This document shows positions 1 to 8,911 of a stretch of DNA of 64,000 bases, piece after piece. Positions within the stretch are counted from its first letter, which is position 1, and each line of letters starts with the position of its first letter. Origin of the DNA: Myxococcales bacterium. GTDB lineage: Bacteria > Myxococcota_A > Polyangia > Fen-1088. Location: assembly GCA_022184915.1 (NCBI GenBank), contig JAGTJU010000007.1, forward strand, positions 173,327 through 237,326, written 5' to 3'. Position numbers and translations under genes: made by a program. The notes under the pieces were generated by a model. It did no database searches and had not been told where the DNA came from. It saw only the letters and a program-made list of their open reading frames with translations.

Positions 1-445
1 CTCGTACACGAACGAAGGGGTACGCCTCGCGGCTGTCGGTCCCCGCCGCACCTCCACCCCCGCGCTCGGCGTGCTGGTAGGCGGCAAAGAGAGACTCGAA
101 GGCACCCGTACGGGTGACGTCGTTTACGTACGCATCGTGGTTGCCCGGAATGACCGTGACGTCTGCCGGCGGGCCCGCGTACCGTTCGAGCCACCGGCGC
201 CCCGCCTGCCACTCGGACACCCACGCCACGTTGCCCACGTCACCCGTGAGCGCCACGTGGTCCGGGCGCTGCGCCGCCAGGTGCTGCCCGAGGCTCTCGA
301 GCAGGTCCATCCGGTGCTTGCGCCAACGGTTGACGACGATGTTCGCCGCCCCGAGAAGACGCTTTCCCAGAAGCCCTCGCAGTGACAGGCCCGCGAGGCC
401 AAAAGCGCGGAAGTGGGGGTCGGTGACATGGGCCAATCGAAACAT
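1..445 (-). CDS. Metallophosphoesterase, 3' part outside window
   Basis: Minus-strand reading frame that opens with ATG at 445 and is cut by the left edge of the window (148 residues seen). The calcineurin-type metal-binding signatures are present in order: D9-P-H11 near the N-terminus, GDVGN at residues 68-72 and GNHD at 101-104. These ligate the two metals in this hydrolase fold. The likely role is hydrolysis of a phosphoester (cyclic nucleotide, phospholipid or pyrophosphate); the substrate cannot be told from this half. There is no signal peptide, so it is probably cytoplasmic. It diverges from the MFS transporter gene across about 130 bases. Confidence 0.85.
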   Translation of the reverse strand, partial: MFRLAHVTDPHFRAFGLAGLSLRGLLGKRLLGAANIVVNRWRKHRMDLLESLGQHLAAQRPDHVALTGDVGNVAWVSEWQAGRRWLERYAGPPADVTVIPGNHDAYVNDVTRTGAFESLFAAYQHAERGGGGAAGTDSREAYPFVRVR

Positions 446-579
446 CGCGAGGCGAACCCTAGCAGCCCTCCTGGAAAGCTCCCGTGCGGCCATGCGCGAC
501 GGAGAAAGCTCCAGCACCCTTCGATTCGGCACCCGAGGCCGTTGCCTCCGCGCTCGCCTGCTATACACGGACCGCTCCC

Positions 580-1803
580 GTGTCGCTCCACGCTGAATTT
601 CGCGGCCTCCATCGGGGCGTATGGGTACTTTCGGGCATCCGCCTGGTCGTGACCTGGGGCTTTTCGATGGTGCTGCCCTTGCTCACGTGGCACCTCGCCA
701 CCCAGCGCGGGGTCTCGGCCGTGACCGCGGGTCTCATTTGGACCGTTGCGAATGCCTTCGGGGCCGTGATGCAGTGGCTGGCCGGAGAGCTCTCGGATCG
801 CCTCGGGCGCAAGCCCCTGATGTTCGTGGCCAGTTTGCTCCGCGTGCTGAACCTCCTGGCGCTGGGTTACGCGATCGCCGAACAGGCCCCGATTCCGGTC
901 ATCGGCAGCCTCTGTGTAGCCAACGGCATCCTGAGGGCCTTCTTCGACCCCGTGGCCAACGCGCTCGTGGCCGACCTCGTGCCCGACACCCAGAGGGTGG
1001 CTGCCTTCTCCTTGCAGCGGCTCGGCACCAACGTCGGCTGGTCCGCGGGTCCCGTGGTGGCCGGCTTGGCTCTGACGGGGGGGATCGCCTATAGCCGCCT
1101 CTTCTATTGGAGCGCGCCCGTGACCTTGCTGGCGGCGGGCGGCTTGCTGTTGATCCCCTCACAGCGGCGGGGGCGCCCCCGCGAGCCGGGGGAGGGGAAC
1201 GGACGGCTGGCCAACCTGCTCGCCTACCGTCACGACCACCGCCTGCTGTGGTTCCTCGCGGGCACCTTCGCTTTCTTCGTTCTCCAGGCGCAGATGTTCG
1301 TGACCCTCTCCTATTACGCAGCGCGCACCCTGCACCTCACCCAGGTCCAGGTCACCCATCTGTACACTCTGAACGGGCTCCTGGTGGTGGCGCTCCAGCT
1401 GCCCGCAGTGGCCTTCATTCGGCGGATCGGGCGGCAGCGCGCCCTGCTTTTGGGCTGCTTGGGCTACGCCGTCTCCTATGCGGCCGTGGGCTTGGCCCTG
1501 GGGCACGCGTCGCTGCTCCTCTGCGTGGCCGCCGTGACCCTGTCCGAGGTGGTTTTGGCTCCCAGCCAACAGGCCACCGTTCCCTCTTTGGCGCCTGCGG
1601 GCCGGATCGGCGCCTACAGCGGCATCTTCGGCTTGGCCCAAATCACCGGACAATCGGCGGGTCCGCTGCTCGGCGCCTTCGTCCTCGACAGCGTTCCGCC
1701 GAGGACTGCCTGGTTTGCATTGGCCCTCTTCGGCGTCCTCGCCGCCATCTGCTATCGTACGGGCTCCCAAGCGGCCTCCCCGGCCCCCGAAACACGCATT
1801 TAA
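580..1803 (+). CDS. MFS transporter
   Basis: Major facilitator superfamily permease of about 407 residues with roughly 10-12 hydrophobic segments. Between the second and third segments it carries the MFS loop signature GELSDRLGRKP, the classic motif A. An inner-membrane drug or metabolite exporter is the usual role of this type; no substrate can be named. An alternative GTG start at 484 adds 32 residues, but those codons are much less GC-rich in third position and do not look like a transporter N-terminus, so the GTG at 580 is preferred. Neither start has a clear Shine-Dalgarno. It is divergent from the metallophosphoesterase, and a pyruvate dehydrogenase cluster begins downstream on the same strand. 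Confidence 0.88.
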   Translation: MSLHAEFRGLHRGVWVLSGIRLVVTWGFSMVLPLLTWHLATQRGVSAVTAGLIWTVANAFGAVMQWLAGELSDRLGRKPLMFVASLLRVLNLLALGYAIAEQAPIPVIGSLCVANGILRAFFDPVANALVADLVPDTQRVAAFSLQRLGTNVGWSAGPVVAGLALTGGIAYSRLFYWSAPVTLLAAGGLLLIPSQRRGRPREPGEGNGRLANLLAYRHDHRLLWFLAGTFAFFVLQAQMFVTLSYYAARTLHLTQVQVTHLYTLNGLLVVALQLPAVAFIRRIGRQRALLLGCLGYAVSYAAVGLALGHASLLLCVAAVTLSEVVLAPSQQATVPSLAPAGRIGAYSGIFGLAQITGQSAGPLLGAFVLDSVPPRTAWFALALFGVLAAICYRTGSQAASPAPETRI

Positions 1804-1927
1804 CAGGCCCGCCGGGGACATTCGCATGCCGAATTATCCCAACAACGGACTAGCTTTTGCGCCCCAGGCGTGATGTATCATGCGCGCCTCAAAACAGGAC
1901 CCCCCATCATTGGAGAAGCCCCCCGCA

Positions 1928-2914
1928 ATGAGCCGAATCGAGCGCGAGGTACTGCAAGAAGAAGAGAAGGCGAAACTCCTCAAATACTACCGCGACATGC
2001 TGGGCATCCGTCGCGTGGAGGAGGCTTCGGCCAAGGCGTATTCGCAGCAGAAGATTGGCGGCTTCCTTCATCTTTATATCGGCCAGGAGGCCGTGGGCGT
2101 AGGCGCGGTGGCGGCTCTTCAGCCCACCGACTACGTCATGACCTCTTACCGGGACCACGGCCTGGCCTACGCCAAGGGCATGTCGGCCCGGGCCATCATG
2201 GCTGAACTCTTTGCCAAGGAGACGGGCTGCTCGAAGGGTCTCGGCGGCTCGATGCACTTTTTCGACAAGGAAAACGGCTTCCTGGGCGGCTGGGGCATCG
2301 TCGGAGCTCACTTGCCCCTGGCGACCGGTGTGGCATTCGCCTCGAAGTACCGAGGCGACGGCCGCGTTTGCCTGTGCTTTTACGGCGACGGAGCCGCCAG
2401 CCAAGGCGCCGCCCACGAGGCCATGTCGCTCGCGGCCCTGTGGAAGCTGCCCGTGGTGTTCATCTGCGAGAACAACATGTACTCGATGGGCACCCCGCTT
2501 TCGCGCTCGCTCTCGGTAGAGGACACGTCTCAAAAAGCGCTTGCTTACGGCATGGCCCGTGATCGCTTCGATGGCAACGACGTGCTCTTGGTGCGCGACC
2601 GCATCGGCGAGGCCGTACGGCGCGCCCGCGAAGAATCCTTGCCCACCCTCATCGAGATTCGCTGCTACCGCTACCGTGGTCACTCGATGTCGGACCCAGG
2701 CCTCTACCGCACCAAGGAAGAGGTCGAGGAGATGAAGAAGCAGGACTGTCTGCTCATTGCGCGCACCTATCTCGAGAAGTTGGGCGTGGGTGAAGACAAG
2801 TTCAAGGCGATCGAGGCTGAAGTGAAGGCCGAGGTGGACGATGCCGTGAAGTTCGCCGACGAAAGCCCGGTTCTTCCCGCAGAACGCCTGGAAGAGTTCG
2901 TCACCGTGGACTGA
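1928..2914 (+). CDS. pdhA: Pyruvate dehydrogenase E1 component, alpha subunit
   Basis: Thiamine-diphosphate-dependent alpha subunit of the heterotetrameric E1 (328 residues). It decarboxylates pyruvate and hands the acetyl group to E2. The ThDP/Mg motif runs from GDGAASQG (about residue 153) to ENN (181-183), and the phosphorylation-loop-like RYRGHSMSDP segment is present. The ATG at 1928 is chosen because GGAGAA lies just upstream; an ATG at 1880 would add 16 unconserved residues. It is the first gene of a complete alpha/beta-type PDH cluster: E1 beta, E2 and E3 follow on the same strand. A branched-chain 2-oxoacid E1 is the main alternative; overall similarity favours pyruvate. Confidence 0.95.
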   Translation: MSRIEREVLQEEEKAKLLKYYRDMLGIRRVEEASAKAYSQQKIGGFLHLYIGQEAVGVGAVAALQPTDYVMTSYRDHGLAYAKGMSARAIMAELFAKETGCSKGLGGSMHFFDKENGFLGGWGIVGAHLPLATGVAFASKYRGDGRVCLCFYGDGAASQGAAHEAMSLAALWKLPVVFICENNMYSMGTPLSRSLSVEDTSQKALAYGMARDRFDGNDVLLVRDRIGEAVRRAREESLPTLIEIRCYRYRGHSMSDPGLYRTKEEVEEMKKQDCLLIARTYLEKLGVGEDKFKAIEAEVKAEVDDAVKFADESPVLPAERLEEFVTVD

Positions 2915-2965
2915 CGCTGACCTCCCTTTCCCTCAAAGAATTCCCACAGGAGCGCCCCCTCAACT

Positions 2966-3946
2966 ATGCGTACGGTTCAGTTCCGAGAAGCAGTTCGCGA
3001 AGCCATGTCGGAAGAGATGGAACGCGATGAGTCGATCTTCCTCATGGGCGAGGAAGTTGGCTTCTACAACGGCGCCTACAAGGTGTCCCAAGGCATGCTC
3101 GAGAAGTTCGGCGAGCGCCGCGTGATCGACTCGCCTATCACCGAGTGCGGCTTCGCCGGTCTCGGCATTGGCGCGGCGATGGTGGGCCTACGCCCCATCA
3201 TCGAGTTCATGACGTGGAACTTCTCCATGGTGGCCTACGATCAGCTGATCAACCACGCCGCCAAAACCTTCCAGATGTCGGGCGGTCAGATCAACGTGCC
3301 CATCGTCTTCCGCGGCCCGAACGGCCCTGCGAACCAGCTTGGCGCGCAGCATAGCCAGGCCACGGAGTCGCTCTTCACCCACGTGCCGGGCCTCAAGGTG
3401 ATCGCCCCCGGAACCCCGAAGGACGCCAAGGGCCTCCTCAAGAGCGCCATCCGCGACAACAACCCCATCTGCTTCATGGAATCCGAGGTCATGTACGGTG
3501 ACACCGGCGAGATTCCCGATGGCGAATACACCATCCCAATCGGCGTGGGTGACATCAAGCGCGAAGGCAGCGACTGCACGATCATCGCTTGGTCGAAGAT
3601 GGTGAAGGTGGCTCTCCAAACCGCCGAGGCCCTCGCCGCCGAAGGGATCGAGGCCGAGGTGTTGGACCCACGCACGCTGCGCCCCCTCGACGAAGACTTG
3701 ATCGTTCAGTCCGTCAAGAAGACCGGTCGCTGCGTGATCATCGAAGAAGCCTGGCCGTTCAACGGCGTGGGCTCCGAGATAGCGTACAGGATTCAGAGTC
3801 GTTGCTTCGACGATCTCGACCATCCCGTCGAGCGCTTGAACAGCCTGGACGTGCCGGCGCCTTACCACCGCCAGATCGAGATGTCGATCCGGCCGAATGC
3901 CGAGAAGGCTGCCAAGCTCGTCAAGAAGGTTCTCTACCTCGAGTAG
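2966..3946 (+). CDS. pdhB: Pyruvate dehydrogenase E1 component, beta subunit
   Basis: Beta subunit (326 residues) that completes the E1 tetramer. The conserved GEEVGFYNGAYKVS segment near residue 28 supplies the glutamate that activates ThDP, followed by DSPITECGFAGLGIGAA and a C-terminal transketolase-like domain with LDPRTLRPLDED. Length and order are typical of the family. It lies 51 bases after the alpha gene, with AGGAG upstream of the ATG, so both are probably made from one transcript. No unusual residues were noticed. Confidence 0.96.
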   Translation: MRTVQFREAVREAMSEEMERDESIFLMGEEVGFYNGAYKVSQGMLEKFGERRVIDSPITECGFAGLGIGAAMVGLRPIIEFMTWNFSMVAYDQLINHAAKTFQMSGGQINVPIVFRGPNGPANQLGAQHSQATESLFTHVPGLKVIAPGTPKDAKGLLKSAIRDNNPICFMESEVMYGDTGEIPDGEYTIPIGVGDIKREGSDCTIIAWSKMVKVALQTAEALAAEGIEAEVLDPRTLRPLDEDLIVQSVKKTGRCVIIEEAWPFNGVGSEIAYRIQSRCFDDLDHPVERLNSLDVPAPYHRQIEMSIRPNAEKAAKLVKKVLYLE

Positions 3947-4080
3947 CCGTGACGCTCCGAGGTGAAACCCGCTTCGATTTTTTGTAGAACGCACCAGAGG
4001 GGGCGGCGCTTCGGGGCGCGCGCCCCCACGTCCGTTGTTCGCCCCGCCAGATCAACCCGATTCGAGGAACGAAAGACAAG

Positions 4081-5481
4081 ATGGCTCAGCTCGTCGACAT
4101 GCCCAAGCTCTCCGACACCATGAAGGAAGGTGTCCTGCGCAAGTGGACCAAGCAGGAGGGAGACAGCATCGAACCTGGCGACGTCATCGCCGAGGTGGAG
4201 ACCGACAAGGCCACCATGGACTTCGAGGCTTTCGATTCGGGCGTGCTGCTCAAGCGGCTCGTGGCCGACGGCGCCACAGTGCCCGTGGGCGCGCCCATTG
4301 CCATCTTCGGCGAGGCCGGTGAGGACACCTCGGCCCTCGAAGCCGAGGCCCAAGGCCGCAAGGGTGGCGCCGCCGCAAAGCCCGCCGGGAACGGCGCCAG
4401 CAAGGCCCCTCCCGCCTCCGCCCAGGCCCCCACGGCCGCACCGGCGCCCGCCGCGCCTGCCGTTCAGCCGAAGCCCGCCCCCGCCGCAACTGCGCCGCGC
4501 GCATCCGAGGCCGCACCTGCACCCAAAGCCGCACCTACGCAGGGACGCGTCCTGGCCTCTCCCCTCGCCCGCCGTCTGGCCGACGAGCTCGGCGTGGACA
4601 TCCGCGCCGTCTCGGGTACCGGTCCTGGTGGGCGCGTCGTGGAGCGCGACGTGCGGGCCGCCGCCGCAGCCCCTGCTCCTGCCGCAGCCCCTGCTCCCGC
4701 CGCAGCCCCTGCTCCCTCAGGTCCTGCCGACGCCAACCTGCCGAACCCCCTCGTGCCCGAGCGCCGCACGGCGCCTCGGCCTGAAGCGGCCGTGGCCCCG
4801 TCGGAAGACACCGTCATTCCGCTCACGCTCATGCGCAAGACCATCGCGCGGCGTCTGCTGGAATCCAAAACGCAGATCCCGCATTTTTACCTCACCGCCG
4901 ACGTGGACATGGATGCCGCGATGGGCTTCCGGCAGCAGGTGAGCGAGGTGCACGGCGCGAAGCTCTCGGTCAACGATCTCATCCTCAAGGCCGTGGCGCT
5001 CGGCCTCAAGCGCAACCCCGAGTGCAACGCCTCGTGGACCGACGAGGGCATCGTACGTTACGCGCGGATCGACATCAGCATGGCCGTGGCCATCGACGAA
5101 GGTCTGCTGACCCCGGTGCTGCGCAACGTTGACAAGAAGACGTTGGGACAGATCGCGGAAGAAGCCCGAGCGCTCGCGACGAAGGCCCGCGACCGCAAAT
5201 TGCGCCCCGAGGAGATGACGGGGGGAACGTTCTCCGTGTCGAACCTGGGCATGATGGGCATTCGCGACTTCAGTGCGATCATCAACCCACCCGAGTCGGC
5301 CATCTTGGCCGTGGGCACGGTTCGCAAGGAGCCCGTGGTCAAGGACGACAAGATCGTGATCGGCCAGCGCATGGCATTGACCCTCTCGTGTGACCACCGC
5401 GTGATCGACGGGGCCCTTGGCGCGAAGCTGCTCCAGACCATCGTGGGCATCCTCGAGCGCCCGATGACCCTTGCCTTCTGA
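4081..5481 (+). CDS. pdhC: Dihydrolipoamide acetyltransferase (PDH E2)
   Basis: E2 core of the pyruvate dehydrogenase complex (466 residues), which transfers the acetyl group to CoA. It has a single N-terminal lipoyl domain (residues 1-80, lipoyl lysine K43 in ETDKATM), a long Ala/Pro linker, a peripheral-subunit binding domain (about 156-191, RVLASPLARRLA onward) and a catalytic domain (about 240-466) with DHRVIDG at 438-444 supplying the active-site histidine and aspartate. Part of the linker after the binding domain is a perfect-phase 18-bp tandem repeat. It follows pdhB after 134 bases, with GAGGAA upstream of its ATG. Confidence 0.96.
   Translation: MAQLVDMPKLSDTMKEGVLRKWTKQEGDSIEPGDVIAEVETDKATMDFEAFDSGVLLKRLVADGATVPVGAPIAIFGEAGEDTSALEAEAQGRKGGAAAKPAGNGASKAPPASAQAPTAAPAPAAPAVQPKPAPAATAPRASEAAPAPKAAPTQGRVLASPLARRLADELGVDIRAVSGTGPGGRVVERDVRAAAAAPAPAAAPAPAAAPAPSGPADANLPNPLVPERRTAPRPEAAVAPSEDTVIPLTLMRKTIARRLLESKTQIPHFYLTADVDMDAAMGFRQQVSEVHGAKLSVNDLILKAVALGLKRNPECNASWTDEGIVRYARIDISMAVAIDEGLLTPVLRNVDKKTLGQIAEEARALATKARDRKLRPEEMTGGTFSVSNLGMMGIRDFSAIINPPESAILAVGTVRKEPVVKDDKIVIGQRMALTLSCDHRVIDGALGAKLLQTIVGILERPMTLAF
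4663..4716 (+). repeat. Three 18-bp tandem repeats in the E2 linker
   Basis: Three consecutive 18-base units (4663-4680, 4681-4698, 4699-4716) differing only at the last base of the first unit. Each encodes the hexapeptide AAAPAP in the flexible arm between the binding and catalytic domains of E2. Near identity at DNA level suggests recent slippage or duplication. Confidence 0.9.
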
Positions 5482-5510
5482 AGCCACCCGCTCACCCTCG
5501 CACAACGTCC

Positions 5511-6914
5511 ATGGCTGAAAAATTCGATCTCGTCGTCATCGGTGCCGGCCCTGGCGGCTACGTGGCCGCCCTCCGCGCGGCGCAGCTCGGTCTCAAGACC
5601 GCCTGCGTCGAGCGGGAGCGCGCCGGCGGCATCTGCTTGAACTGGGGCTGCATCCCCACCAAGGCTCTGCTCAAGTCAGCCGCGGCCATGCGGACGGTGA
5701 AACACGCAGGTGACTTCGGCATCAAGATCGGAGGCGAGATTACCTTCGACTGGACGCAGGTCATCAAGCGCAGCCGTGGGGTCTCCGACAAGCTTGCGGG
5801 GGGTGTCGAGCACCTCTTCCGCAAGTATGGTGTCGAGCACATCACGGGATCCGCCACGTTGACGGGCCGGGGCCGCATGGACGTGAAGACGGCCGGCGGC
5901 CTTCGCACCCTGGAGGCACCGCGGATCATCGTGGCCACGGGGGCACGCGCCCGCGCTCTGCCTGGCATCACGCCGGATGGCGAGCGCATCATCACCTACC
6001 GGGAAGCCATGGTGCTGCCTGAACGGCCCGATTCCGTGGTCGTCATCGGGGCCGGCGCGATTGGTTGCGAATTCGCCGACTTCTGGAATGCCTTCGGGGC
6101 CGAGGTGACCATCGTGGAAGCCGCACCTCGCATCGTGCCCGTGGAAGACGAGGAGGTGTCGGAAGCCCTCACCCGCGCCTTCAAGAAGAAGGGCATCAAG
6201 GTCAACGCGGGCTGCAAGGTCACTTCGGTGAAGGTGGAAGGCCAAAAGGTCACCACCACCTTCGAGGGTGCCAACGGTAAGAGCCAAACCGTCGTGAGCG
6301 ATCGGCTTTTGCTCGCGGCCGGTGTTCAGGCCAATACGGAAGGCATGGGGCTCGAAGGCATGGGCGTGCAGCTCGACCGGGGGTTCATCAAGGCCGACCG
6401 GAGCACCTACCAAACCACCAGCCCCGGCATCTATGCCATTGGGGACTGCGCGGGCCCGCCCATGCTCGCCCACAAGGCCTCTTCCGAGGCGATCGCATGC
6501 GTGGAGAAAATGGCTGGAGCGCATCACCCAGGTGTGAACTACGGGGCGATCCCCGGTTGCACCTACTGCGAACCCGAGATTGCCTCGATTGGCAAGACGG
6601 AAAAGCAGGCCCAAGACGCAGGGCTCGACATCGCCGTGGGCCGCTTTCCCTTTTCGGTCAACGGCAAGGCGCTCGGTGCGGGACACACGGACGGCTTCAT
6701 CAAGGTCATCGTCGACAAGGGCGACCACAACCGCATCGTGGGCATGCACGCCATCGGAGCGGGTGTGACGGATCTCGTGGCGGAGATGTCCCTCGCGATC
6801 AATACAGAGGCCACGGCCCACGATATCCTCGCCACGGTACACCCCCACCCCACCCTCTCTGAGGTGGTGATGGAAGCGGTTGCCAGCGCGCTGGGCGAGT
6901 CGGTTCACATTTGA
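5511..6914 (+). CDS. lpdA: Dihydrolipoyl dehydrogenase (PDH E3)
   Basis: FAD flavoprotein (467 residues) that reoxidises the dihydrolipoyl group of E2 and reduces NAD+. An FAD-binding GAGPGG motif lies near residue 11, the redox disulfide is C42-x4-C47 in GGICLNWGCIPTK, the NAD-binding motif VIGAGAIGCEFADFW sits in the middle, and the C-terminal HPHPTLSE (444-451) provides the catalytic His-Glu of the partner subunit. It starts 29 bases after the E2 gene and ends the classical E1-E2-E3 cluster. Confidence 0.97.
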   Translation: MAEKFDLVVIGAGPGGYVAALRAAQLGLKTACVERERAGGICLNWGCIPTKALLKSAAAMRTVKHAGDFGIKIGGEITFDWTQVIKRSRGVSDKLAGGVEHLFRKYGVEHITGSATLTGRGRMDVKTAGGLRTLEAPRIIVATGARARALPGITPDGERIITYREAMVLPERPDSVVVIGAGAIGCEFADFWNAFGAEVTIVEAAPRIVPVEDEEVSEALTRAFKKKGIKVNAGCKVTSVKVEGQKVTTTFEGANGKSQTVVSDRLLLAAGVQANTEGMGLEGMGVQLDRGFIKADRSTYQTTSPGIYAIGDCAGPPMLAHKASSEAIACVEKMAGAHHPGVNYGAIPGCTYCEPEIASIGKTEKQAQDAGLDIAVGRFPFSVNGKALGAGHTDGFIKVIVDKGDHNRIVGMHAIGAGVTDLVAEMSLAINTEATAHDILATVHPHPTLSEVVMEAVASALGESVHI

Positions 6915-6962
6915 GCCACGGTGTCGGCGCCGCGGAAGAGCGCGGCATGCGGGGAAGCACTC

Positions 6963-7223
6963 ATGTCATCTGAACGGTTCTCGAACTCGGCCATTCTGAA
7001 CGCCATCATCGCGCTCGACGGTGAGATCAGCCGCGAGCGCGACATGCTCGACGAGCGCGAACTCGACGAGGACGAGCAGGAAGCCGAGGAAGACTCGTTC
7101 GATGAGATGCAGGGCGCGTTCAGGGAATTCGTAGCGGCCTATCAACGGCGGCGTGCAGCGGATCCGTCGCTGCCCGCACTGCAAGACGTGCTCGGCACCG
7201 AGCCCGAGCTCGTGACCACGTAG
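6963..7223 (+). CDS. Small acidic hypothetical protein
   Basis: An 86-residue, highly acidic protein, rich in Glu and Asp (for example DERELDEDEQEAEEDSFDEM) and predicted mostly helical. It has no signal peptide or membrane segment and I recognise no family. The ATG at 6963 is preferred over a GTG at 6921 because GGGGAAG stands about 8 bases upstream. It follows the E3 gene on the same strand after 48 bases, so it may be co-transcribed with the PDH cluster. A function cannot be inferred. Confidence 0.65.
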   Translation: MSSERFSNSAILNAIIALDGEISRERDMLDERELDEDEQEAEEDSFDEMQGAFREFVAAYQRRRAADPSLPALQDVLGTEPELVTT

Positions 7224-7255
7224 GCAACACGGCTCGCCGGACCAAGGCATTTTCA

Positions 7256-7276
7256 AGAGAGGCTTCGGCCCTCTCT
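7256..7276. terminator. Hairpin between convergent genes
   Basis: An inverted repeat of AGAGAGGC and GCCCTCTCT closed by a TTCG loop (one bulged C) sits between the convergent ends of the acidic protein and the kinase gene. A stable UUCG-type hairpin in this position would suit a bidirectional terminator, but no clear T-tract follows on either strand, so this is tentative. Confidence 0.4.
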
Positions 7277-7280
7277 GTCG

Positions 7281-8636
7281 CTAAAAGCCGGGATCGGTGA
7301 ACACCGCGGGGGCCCGCTCTGCAGGTCTGGTCGCGCGGGGACGAACGGGGGTGCGGGCGGGGCGTGACGAGCGCCGCGCATCGGAGGGAAGAGGGCTCTT
7401 CTCCTCCGGCGTCACCTCGACCGGGGCCGAAGTGGCTCGCGCGGGCGAGGCCGAAACAGGAAGGCTGGGCGTCGGGGCGGGTAGCAACGTGGCTGGGGCC
7501 CCGCGCGGGGGAGGCCTCGTCAGCGCCCAAGCCAGGGCGACAGCCCCCAACAATGTGACCCCCGCCCCGAAGACCCACCAGAGCCGCGGGGGTCGTCGGG
7601 GGAGCGGCGTCGCGGGCGCAATGAGGCTCTGGGGCATGGTGGGGTCCATGTCCGTGGGAGGGATCAACGTGGCGAAGGGGATGTTTTCGTCAGTGGACGA
7701 CAGGGGTTGACCGCCCGTCGCACAATTGAGGGTCGCCGGGATCTGCGGCTCCAGCAGCGCCAGCGCGAGCCGCAGCTCCTCGGCGTCCGCGGGACGCTGC
7801 GACTGCTGAGGTGCCATGGCCTTTTGCACGACCTCCGAAAGCGATGTGGGCACGTCGTCGCGCACATCGACGAGCGCAGGTGCCACTTGGGCGCCCACCA
7901 CCGCCATGAGCAAGTCCACCACGTTTTGATCCGAGAAGGGCGGCTCACCTGCGATGGCCTTGTACAAGATCACACCGATCGCATAGAGGTCCGTCCGGGC
8001 GTCGAGCTGGTCACGTTTGCCGCGCGCCTGCTCGGGTGCCATGTATAGCGGCGTCCCCACGGTCATGCCCGTCGCGGTCAGCTTGCTGATCTCGGGGCCC
8101 AAGAGACCTCCCTCGTCGGCCCGCGAGACGCCGAAATCGAGGATCTTCGGGAAGATCTCGCCGCCTTCCTCCACCAAAAAGATGTTTTCGGGCTTGAGGT
8201 CGCGGTGAACGATGCCCGCGCGGTGCACCTCGTGAAGCCCAACGAGGGCCTGGCAGACGTAACGGATGAGGTCTCTGACCCGCAGCGCAGGCGCACGCGC
8301 CAGCCGGGCACCGAGCGTCTCCCCGTGCAGGTGCTCCATCACCATGTAGAGCAGCCCCGTGGGCGTATTGCCAAAATCAAAAATGCTCACGACGTAGCGG
8401 CTTTGCACCTGCGCGGCGATCCGAGCTTCCTGCAAAAAGCGAACGGCAGCACGCCCTTTGCTCTCGTTGCGCAGCACCTTGATCGCCACGGGGCGCCCAA
8501 TCGTCTCGTGCACCCCCAACCAGACCTGGCCAGCTGCACCGTGACCGAGCAGGCGCTCCAGCTTGTAGCGCCCTCCCAACCGATCTCCCGGTTTCAAGGC
8601 CGCGACGGCGGCACTGTCACTCAGGGCAACTGCCAA
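7281..8636 (-). CDS. Membrane-anchored serine/threonine protein kinase
   Basis: Hanks-type (PknB-like) kinase of 451 residues. The N-terminal kinase domain has the nucleotide loop GHGAAGQV, catalytic lysine K53, helix-C glutamate E70, the catalytic loop HRDLKPEN at 144-151, DFG at 167-169 and APE at 200-202, so it should be active. After a linker comes one membrane segment (about 352-373), then a short Pro/Ser/Arg-rich tail on the far side of the inner membrane. The start is a TTG with no good alternative that keeps the first strand. It probably phosphorylates regulatory proteins in response to an unknown cue. It is divergent from the TonB-like gene. Confidence 0.93.
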   Translation of the reverse strand: MAVALSDSAAVAALKPGDRLGGRYKLERLLGHGAAGQVWLGVHETIGRPVAIKVLRNESKGRAAVRFLQEARIAAQVQSRYVVSIFDFGNTPTGLLYMVMEHLHGETLGARLARAPALRVRDLIRYVCQALVGLHEVHRAGIVHRDLKPENIFLVEEGGEIFPKILDFGVSRADEGGLLGPEISKLTATGMTVGTPLYMAPEQARGKRDQLDARTDLYAIGVILYKAIAGEPPFSDQNVVDLLMAVVGAQVAPALVDVRDDVPTSLSEVVQKAMAPQQSQRPADAEELRLALALLEPQIPATLNCATGGQPLSSTDENIPFATLIPPTDMDPTMPQSLIAPATPLPRRPPRLWWVFGAGVTLLGAVALAWALTRPPPRGAPATLLPAPTPSLPVSASPARATSAPVEVTPEEKSPLPSDARRSSRPARTPVRPRATRPAERAPAVFTDPGF

Positions 8637-8911
8637 GGAAGTGAACCCACCCTAGCCTGCAATCGGCAGAATGCGACCCGCCTTGAAGGCCGAAGCAGCC
8701 CACGGCCCCCGACGAACTGTCATGATTTCATCAATGATTTCATGTCTTTGCAACATGAAGGCGTCCTCGCACCTTCGCCCTCGTCGCTTTTTATTCGTGA
8801 GCAAGCCTTCGAATGGTACGGGGGCATGTTTGAGAGCGAAAACAACACTCGACGAGCAAGGCCAAGCAATTGCTGGTTTTTTGGATAGGCTTTCGCTCGG
8901 CACCCTCAAGC
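8637..8911. other. Divergent intergenic control region
   Basis: The 275-base gap between the kinase and the TonB-like gene, which are transcribed away from each other. It is noticeably richer in A/T than its surroundings, as expected of a control region. It contains the paired palindromes reported separately. No RNA gene or convincing -35/-10 pair was identified. Confidence 0.5.
8722..8743. promoter_or_regulatory. Two tandem palindromes, possible operator
   Basis: The decamer ATGATTTCAT occurs at 8722-8731 and again at 8734-8743. Each copy is itself an inverted repeat (ATGA, two bases, TCAT), and their centres are 12 bases apart, a little more than one helical turn. This arrangement fits a regulator binding cooperatively to one face of the DNA between two divergent genes. 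The regulator is not identified. Confidence 0.4.

Noticed and set aside
580..1803. Start of the MFS gene at GTG 484
   Set aside because: The added codons have lower third-position GC and no transporter-like sequence; kept as an alternative.
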